Source: Panax quinquefolius (taxonomy: Eukaryota; Streptophyta; Magnoliopsida; Apiales; Araliaceae). Taken from it: a DNA stretch of 64,000 bases. How positions within the stretch are numbered: position 1 is the first letter of the stretch; each line of letters starts with the position of its first letter. Both the position numbers and the translations under genes were made by a program. Below, in pieces: positions 57,901 to 64,000 of this stretch. The notes under the pieces are model-generated. The model did not search any database. It saw only the letters and a program-made list of their open reading frames with translations, and was not told the origin of the DNA. The DNA lies in contig CM035153.1 of the NCBI GenBank assembly GCA_020205615.1, positions 80,427,853 through 80,491,852 of the forward strand, in the 5' to 3' direction.

Positions 57901-58164
57901 CCTGACAAGACGAGAAGGCAAGGCAAAGACGAACCTTTAGATTACTTATGTAGTAGTAGAGGTGAACAATTATAATATATTTGATATTATGACAAGAAAA
58001 AATGAATGGGTTACAAAGAACCTAGGAAATGTAATATTATTTTGGATATATAGAAGTTATATTAGTCCTTTTGTGACTATTCAAGTGAATGAATGAATGA
58101 ATGGTAGTACTGCAGTGTAGCACCATCTATCGGGTTGGAAGAGACCCGGATTTGGGGAGTCACA
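54922..58164 (+). repeat. Element E2 5' LTR
   Basis: 3,243 bp, TGTAACGCCCC...TTTGGGGAGTCACA. TATAAATAG at 55839-55847, a leader without ATG, ATCAAAG/GTAATGA with GT at 55994-55995. GCGCCACTGGCGTGA near 56808 and TGGCGCCGTGG near 56920. The 24-codon frame at 57865 runs on past the usual stop (MNTTKIESGIKAPDKTRRQG). Confidence 0.92.
55839..56000 (+). promoter_or_regulatory. Element E2 LTR core promoter, leader and donor-like site
   Basis: TATA box to donor-like GT is 155 nt; CT-rich start (TTTCCTCTCAACTTCTCTCA) and no ATG. Confidence 0.6.
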
Positions 58165-58166
58165 GT

Positions 58167-58178
58167 TGGTATCAAAGC
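58167..58178 (+). promoter_or_regulatory. Element E2 primer-binding site (variant)
   Basis: TGGTATCAAAGC two bases after the LTR; identical to H and E. Confidence 0.85.
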
Positions 58179-58315
58179 CTTAGGTTATAAAACTTAAGGG
58201 AGGGATTAAAACCTTAAGTCGTAACCTTAAGAGAAGTCAAAGAAGTACAAGAAGAAAATAACCTAATAAAAAATGGATTATGATTATGTTATATGTTGTT
58301 ATTATTCTACTCGAT

Positions 58316-58349
58316 GTGTACTAATCAACTTAATTGTTTTGTATAGATG
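58316..58349 (+). promoter_or_regulatory. Acceptor-like site before E2 ORF0
   Basis: TACTAATCAAC then TTAATTGTTTTGTATAG/ATG: the AG touches the start codon at 58347. The branch-point-like block is identical to that of E. Confidence 0.55.
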
Positions 58350-58969
58350 TCGAGTAAATGGGATGTTTGTAGATGTTTAAGGCATTAGTGAAGAATCGGT
58401 GAACCAAGTAGAGGTTATCTGAACCCTATAGCAAAGAGAGCGGATGTAGTGATTATTGAGTCTGGAGACTCGGATGAGACTGACTACATGTCAGTATTTG
58501 ATGGGATGATAGTGGAGGAAGTAGAGACAGTGTCCTTTAACCTGTGAGGTATAGCGGTAGAGATATAGCTTACGGGGGTCAATGATGTCTTTGTTCATGC
58601 TTCATTGGATAGAAATATCCATTACCGTCGAGGTCAAGGAGCCAAGGCAGAGCTCAAAATTATTAGAGAGGACAAGAGTGATGTCGAGTCCATGTGGGAG
58701 AAAGAACACGACGAGAGGATTTTGGCTAAGGACAAAGTCCATAATTTAAAGCACGAGGTCCAGTGAGCTCAAGGAGGAGCTAAAGACTAAGGTGTAGAAG
58801 ATATGAAGAATGTCATATATTTATAGGAGTTCTCATATAGATTTCCAGCAGACATGTAGTGAATATCCTCGTGGAGGTGGGGCAAACACCACGGCATACT
58901 ATTAGCCGTGATATCATTCTTGGCCTTGCCAAGGCGATTTGAGAATGCCTTGAGGCGTATGTAGAGTAG
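58347..58969 (+). pseudogene. Element E2 ORF0
   Basis: ATG at 58347 (MSSKWDVCRCL), early stops, then ADVVIIESGDSDETDYMSVF, IVEEVETVSFNL, VFVHASLDRNIHYRRGQGAK, DKSDVESMWEKEHDERILAK and RHTISRDIILGLAKAI near the end (58890-58940), in shifting frames, to TAG 58967-58969. DRNI and RHTISRD line up with E, and the acidic-then-charged-helix order is the same. Too broken to give a length. Confidence 0.6.
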
Positions 58970-59259
58970 TAGTGGTTAGAGTAGTATGTAAATATTTTGT
59001 AAGTAGCGATGACGTAAAGCCCTTTTGTATAGTAAAGGGTAGTCTTTTGTAAATCCCAATTTTGTAAAGCGATAGCGAAAAAGTATTATAATCGACTTAA
59101 GGTCGTGTATGTAACAGATGTAGTATTATACTACGAAGAATGAATATAAGTCATTTTATGGAAAGAAATGTGTTATGGATGTTGAAGTTATTGTTTATTA
59201 GTAAATAATAACTAATAAAGAAAGGAATAATAACGCAATGTGTTTATTGTATCAGCAAA
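58970..59259 (+). other. E2 ORF0-gag intercistronic region with acceptor-like site
   Basis: Non-coding. GGGTAGTCTTTTGTAAATCC at 59037-59056 as in E. TAACTAATAAAG, then TGTGTTTATTGTATCAG/CAAA and gag ATG at 59260. Confidence 0.5.
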
Positions 59260-60334
59260 ATGCCGCTGAGAAGAGTGCAATGTAACAAAGGAGTGAATGT
59301 GAATTAACCGGAGGGAGGTCTGGTTAACCCGATGCAAGAGTTTGTTAACTTAATAACAGCCGCATTTAATAGAACAGGGGCTAATATCCCCATAAATCCA
59401 GGAGTAGCACGAGATACTACCTTTAAGGATTTCAAGAGTGTAGGTCCGCCGGAGTTCAAAGGAACTACTACGGACGATTAAAGCCCAATGTGGGTTAAGG
59501 AGATAGAGAAGGCATTTGTGATAGCAAATGTCGATGAGGCTCAGAAGGTTCCCTTTAAGCGACCTATATGATGAAGGAGAGGCCAACTTTTGGTGGGAAG
59601 TCAATCAAGCTAGGGTTGGGATAGGGACTCTAACGTGGGAGAGGTTCAAGGAGATATTCTTCGAGAACTACTTTCCCACGAGCATGCAGGGAAGGATGGA
59701 GATGCGGTTTATGGAGTTAAAATAAGGAGACATGACGGTTCCCCACTACGCCGCCAAGATTAATGAACTGGCAAGGTTCGCTCCACATCAAGTGGATACT
59801 GAGGTGAGGAAGGCGCGACGGTTCGAGTAGAGCTTGAAACCCTAGCTCTATAACCGTATATCGGTGTTCCAAAGTACTTCTTTTGGGATCGTTTTAGAGA
59901 AGGCGATAATCGCCGAAGGTGGTAGTGAGGCGTTGAGTCAATACCACAAAGAAAAGAAGAATAAGGGAAAGGTTGACAGGAGAGTCAAGATCAAGGGACC
60001 CAGTTGAAGTGGCGAGGGTCAGAAAAAGAAGGTATTTAGCTCTTGGAATACCAGAGTGAAGCAAGGAGGCCCGAAGAGAAGAATGGAGGCCTGCAAGACC
60101 TGTGGGAAGACTCACTTAGGAGTCTGTCTCAAGGGGAAGGCCACCTGTTACAATTGTGGATAGGAGGGGCACATTGCGCCTAATTGTCCGAGTCCGAAGA
60201 AGAATCACGGATGCTTTGTATGTGGATCAACTGACCACATAGCAAAGAACTACCCGAAGAAGGGGACGGACGGGAATTGGGGCATTAATAGCGGTAAGTT
60301 AGCTATTAGTGGGCCATCGCAGCCGGGTAGGCCG
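59260..60334 (+). pseudogene. gag: Element E2 gag
   Basis: ATG at 59260 (MPLRRVQCNKGVNVN, stop). Then PMQEFVNLITAAFNRTGANI, DFKSVGPPEFKGTTTDD, EANFWWEVNQARVGIGTLTW, ERFKEIFFENYFPTSMQGRM and YAAKINELARFAPHQVDTEV across frameshifts and stops. Three nucleocapsid knuckles: CKTCGKTHLGVC (intact CX2CX3HX3C), CYNCG, stop, EGHIAPNC, and CFVCGSTDHIAKNY (last C lost). The order is the same as in H. Confidence 0.88.
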
Positions 60335-60748
60335 ATGGGTCGTACCTTTAACATGACAGTCCAAGATGCAGTCGCATCAAGGGACGTCGTCGCAGGTATT
60401 ATTCTGATCAACAATATCAATGCGTACGTGCTGTTTGATTCGGGTGCTACTTGTTCGTTTATAGCATGCGATTTTGCTAGACGATTAGGATTATTTCCCA
60501 AAAAGTTGCCTATACCTTTAAATATTAAGGTAGCGAATGAAGAGATAATTCTTGTTAAAGATATTCATAAGAGTTGTTGTGTAAACATATGGGGTTGTAA
60601 ATTATTGGTAGCTTTGTTACCAATAAAGTTAGGAGAGTTCGACGTAATTCTCGGAATGGATTGGTTAGTAAACCATGGGGTAATTATAGATTCTCAAAAG
60701 AAATGTGTGAACATTAAGACGTTAGAACAACCTCGGGTAGTATTTTAG
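60335..60748 (+). pseudogene. pro: Element E2 aspartic protease
   Basis: An open frame of 137 codons. NAYVLFDSGATCSFIACDFA keeps D-S-G; GEFDVILGMDWLVNHGVIID follows. TAG at 60746-60748 separates it from the reverse transcriptase region. It is the best-kept protease of the E group here. Confidence 0.9.
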
Positions 60749-60859
60749 GGGAATAGATCGCCAGGACGTTTGTGTTGTCTAACCATGACACAAACTAGGA
60801 AATTACTAAGGAAGGGATGCGTAGGTTACCTGTGCCATGTTGTTGATACCCAAAGAGTG

Positions 60860-61918
60860 GTAGCAACCATGGAACAAATCTTGATAGTGAGAGAATTACC
60901 GATGTATTTACGAGTGAATTGTCGGGTCTTCGCCAGATAGGAGACCAGAGTTTGTAATAGATATTATGCCGAGAGTGGCACGGTTTCGAGGCACCGTATC
61001 ATATGGTGCCAATGGAAATGAAGGAGTTGATGGTGCGATTGCAAAGCTGTTGGATCGAAAGTACATTCAGTAGAGTGTGTCACCGTAGGGAGCACCGCAT
61101 CTTATTGTCAAGAAGAAGGAAGGATCGTTTAGACTTTGTATCGACTACGAGAGAGTTGAACAAGTTAACGATAAAGAATAAATACCCATTACCGGGATCG
61201 ATGATCTCTTTGATCAGATTGAAAGGGGCAAAAGTATTTTCTAAAATAGATTTAAAACGAGGTATCACCAGTTGAAGGTTAGGAAGGAGGATGTGCCAAA
61301 GACAACATCTATGACTCGTTATGATCACTACCGGTTCGTGTGATGTCGTTTGGGTTGACAAATGCACCAAATGCATTTATGGATATGATGAACAGTGTTC
61401 AAACAATATTTGGACAAGTTCGTCAATCGTGTTTATAGATGATATTCTAGTATATTCTAAGACACCGGATCATCATCTTTGAACACCTAAGATTAGTGTT
61501 GGAGACACTAAGAAAAGAGAATTGTATCACGAAATTCACTAAGTGTGAATTTTGGTTGGAGAAGGTGCGATTTTTAGGTCATGTGTCATTGACCAGAGAA
61601 TTTCGATAGATCCAAAGAAAGGTGGAAGCCGTGATGAATTGGGAACAACCGAAAATGCCGATCATGCGGTGCGGAGTTTCCTAGGGTTAGCGGGTTACTA
61701 TCGAAGATTTATCCAGGATTTTTTGAAGATAGCTACTCCGTTGACTAACTTAACAAGAAAGACGGTAAAATACGCGTGGACGGATAAGTGTGAACACAGT
61801 TTTCAAGAATTGAAGAAAAATTGAGTGAAGCGCCTATTTTGTCATTTACCCGATGACACAGGAAATTTTGTAGTTTATAGTGATGCTTCACATAGAGGAC
61901 TTGGTTGCGTGCTCATGC
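60860..61918 (+). pseudogene. pol: Element E2 reverse transcriptase and RNase H start
   Basis: Highly frameshifted. Recognisable are [70 protein letters not shown] (FIDD kept, near 61425-61455) and [61 protein letters not shown] and NFVVYSDASHRGLGCVLM, the first RNase H motif with its aspartate. LTR I begins at 61919. Confidence 0.88.
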
Positions 61919-64000
61919 TGTGACGCCCCCAAATTCGGGTATCTTCCAACCCGACAGATGGTGCTACACTGTACTCAAAACTATACATTCATTCTTTTGA
62001 AACGACATAAAAATGTGTGAATCAATGACATTCTTATTACATTAATAATATTACATCCCGTTCCCAAGTTCTAAAACCATTACATTCTTTGTTCATCGTT
62101 CTATAATATATACAACTTACTAGTTTATTACAAGGTAAACTAATCGTTCAGCTTCATCTTGCCTCTATCCTTGTCAGATCCCTCGGTTCGTTCGGTCCTA
62201 GCTGCATTCATATGGTTCAAGCAAGAGTGAGCATAGCAAGCCCAACAAGTACAATAATTTCTTTTAAGCAATATGCTTGAAACATAAGAATCGTATATCT
62301 TCAATAACTGGATAATAGTTATGAAGTACTACCAATAATTCAAAATAGCATTTCTTTTCCTTCAAAATGTTTTACAACAACAATATTCAATAAAACATCA
62401 ATTCTGGCTCAAGACCATGAGCGTTTTATAATTTCTTTGAAAAGGACAACCCGACACTAAGTCCGTAAGTCTGGCATAGCTTACGAGCACTTCTGGGTGA
62501 TCAGCCCATAGTACTCTATATTGATCAATATTACATCCTGTTAAACGTATGTACATTTAAGTTTTGGCAACCTCGTGTGCCCATCGAATAATAGATGAAA
62601 AATACATTTGTTTATTCATACTAAAGCTTACCTTGAATCCGTACCAAATAATTGGCGTAGGATAAATAAGTTAGCAATTCTATATTAAAAGACTTGTAAA
62701 TAAATCAATCAACTCTTCCAGATTAGTCTAGCCGAGATAAAACTAGCATCGACCCTTTAGTAAAATACTTCATGCATCTCATAACATGAATCACAGAAAA
62801 CTTGGCTAACACGACGGTTAGACAAGCGTTTAAGAAAAACTTGCCTTCAGCGTCTACTACAGTAAAAAAAACTTTTCCTTTCAGTCTTTACGGTCTCTAC
62901 AATACATAACCACATAACATACCGCATTAGGTCATGAATAAACATACATGATTCCTAATTAATCTTACCCTTTATCTCAATCTAAATCCTGACTTAAATT
63001 ATTATTATTGGTTTCGGCTTATCGTTATAACTTACATCATTCTTACCAACTTCTTTCTTTTCTATAACTTAATTGAAATTATTTCATTAATACAACTCGG
63101 TTTAAGTTAATCATCCTTCTTCACGACTTACTAACGTTATCACATCACTAATCAAGACTTGATCGTTATTTGTTAAGTACACTTTATTGCATCTGGCTTA
63201 TGTTCACGTATTACTTAACAACATTTAGTTAAAACTTTCAACGTTATAGGTCTTATCATTATTGAATCTCGCTCACATTCTCTATACTTTATGTTCTTCG
63301 TTTAACTACTCATTAAACAACATTAAATTGCTAAAGTCATCACTATAATAACGTTGATTTAGCAAAGGTCTTATCATGTTCATTACGTAATTACATAACC
63401 CATACTTGTATTACAAACCATTGGATTCATAATCAACTTAGTCAACAAATTTCTAAAAGCCTAAACAACACATTTCTTTGTTCTTATTATGTTCATCTTC
63501 AATTGATTATTAACCTTTAATCATCATACATTAAGTGTCTTACAATGTCCTAACAATGTCATGTTTATGCCTTAGTTCAAAACCATAAAGTTTCCTTTCC
63601 TCCTGTACTTGAAATTTTTCTTCTTTGGCAATTTCTTAGAGTGCAGCGTCATGGCGCCACACATCACTTCTTCTTCTTCATGACTGGCCCCGAGTTAGAT
63701 GTCACGACCTTAGACTTCGGTATTGGCATCACTCAATAGCCTTGGGTTGGCGCGCCATGGCTGAACTCGTGCTACGATAGTTTACAATTTTTTAAAATTT
63801 TACGAAACTCCCGGACTCATAACTTCTTCGTTTTAAGTCCGAATTGGCTTGTTCAACAGCCTACGGTTCACAAATTCCATACTCTACACGTTCATACAAG
63901 AATTTTATCTATTTGACTTTGTTTACTAAAATTTCACCTATTAGTTCATTTTTAACAAAAGCGATAAACGTTCGTGAACGTTCAACGCTTCGCTTTTTGT
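61919..64000 (-). repeat. LTR I (minus strand, E-like), runs off the window
   Basis: Begins at the left with TGTGACGCCCCCAAATTCGG, the complement of the E-type LTR 3' end, and follows the E LTR backwards: the 24-codon frame (62211-62140), AAAAGGACAACCCGACACTA, GATCAGCCCATAGTACTCTA and GCGCC motifs near 63650 and 63757. CATGC (61914-61918) is the possible left target repeat. Whether it is solo or part of a full element cannot be told; the LTR 5' start is outside. Confidence 0.9.

Larger units (their letters stand above)
49516..64000 (+). mobile_element. Element E: Tekay-like element with ORF0, cut by E2
   Basis: 5' LTR 49516-53306, primer site 53310-53321, ORF0 53556-54211, gag from 54496 to 54921, where element E2 interrupts. 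The rest of E must lie beyond the window. It inserted in the 3' LTR of H. GAGCC (49511-49515) is the possible left target repeat; the right one is outside. Confidence 0.88.
54922..64000 (+). mobile_element. Element E2: Tekay-like element with ORF0, cut by LTR I
   Basis: 5' LTR 54922-58164, primer site 58167-58178, ORF0 58347-58969, gag from 59260, protease 60335-60748, reverse transcriptase and start of RNase H to 61918. It lies within E gag; ACAAG (54917-54921) is the possible left target repeat. Cut in RNase H by minus-strand LTR I. More decayed than E or H judged by the number of frame breaks. Confidence 0.88.

Overview
This window looks like intergenic nuclear DNA of a flowering plant, probably a eudicot with a large, repeat-rich genome. 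I see no host gene, tRNA, rRNA or CRISPR array. Almost everything from 2.2 kb to the end is LTR retrotransposon, mostly Ty3/gypsy chromoviruses of the Tekay/Del type: long LTRs of 2.6-4.2 kb, an initiator-Met-like primer site, FIDD reverse transcriptase, HHCC/DDE integrase and a C-terminal chromodomain. There is one non-autonomous Athila-like element and pieces of a Tat/Ogre-like gag. Host assignment is inference; no species-diagnostic gene is present.

Layout. 1-1085: (TA)n tracts around a foldback MITE-like repeat. 1086-2215: unassigned DNA with a degenerate tandem repeat. 2216-18691: element A (pol only), split by a complete element B (2713-12708, TSD ATTTA) and by a 4.16-kb solo LTR C (13529-17688, TSD GAATC). 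18692-23045: minus-strand patchwork of Tat/Ogre-like gag pieces (J2, J1) and Tekay-like LTR pieces (D, K). 23046-49515: element H, whose leader ORF is split by minus-strand element F (26448-42558, TSD ACTAC/ACTAT). F in turn has its gag split by the Athila-like element G (33265-39443, TSD GTAAT). The 3' LTR of H is cut at 49516 by element E (49516 onward), whose gag is cut at 54922 by element E2, whose RNase H is cut at 61919 by minus-strand LTR I, which leaves the window.

How the parts work together. Every coding region is broken by stops or frameshifts, so these are fossils, but their shared architecture can be read. Elements H, E and E2 carry an extra ORF (called ORF0 here) between the primer site and gag. 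It has an acidic N-terminal half, a shared DRN motif and a coiled-coil-like C-terminal half. A splice-acceptor-like AG lies 0-4 nt before the ATG of ORF0 and again before the ATG of gag in all three. A donor-like site (AG/GTAAG type) lies roughly 130-195 nt downstream of the TATA box in ten LTR copies, and the stretch before it lacks ATG in nine of ten. I infer a leader intron that removes most of the LTR and the primer site, giving separate translation-only mRNAs for ORF0 and gag-pol while unspliced RNA stays the genome. This is the most interesting candidate system here. It rests on sequence pattern alone and needs transcript data.

Other notable signals are tandem hairpin minisatellites in the B/F/C LTRs, a conserved 24-codon reading frame near the LTR 3' end, GGCGCC dyad clusters inside LTRs, a shared one-base primer-site variant in the ORF0 elements, and a duplicated polypurine tract in H.
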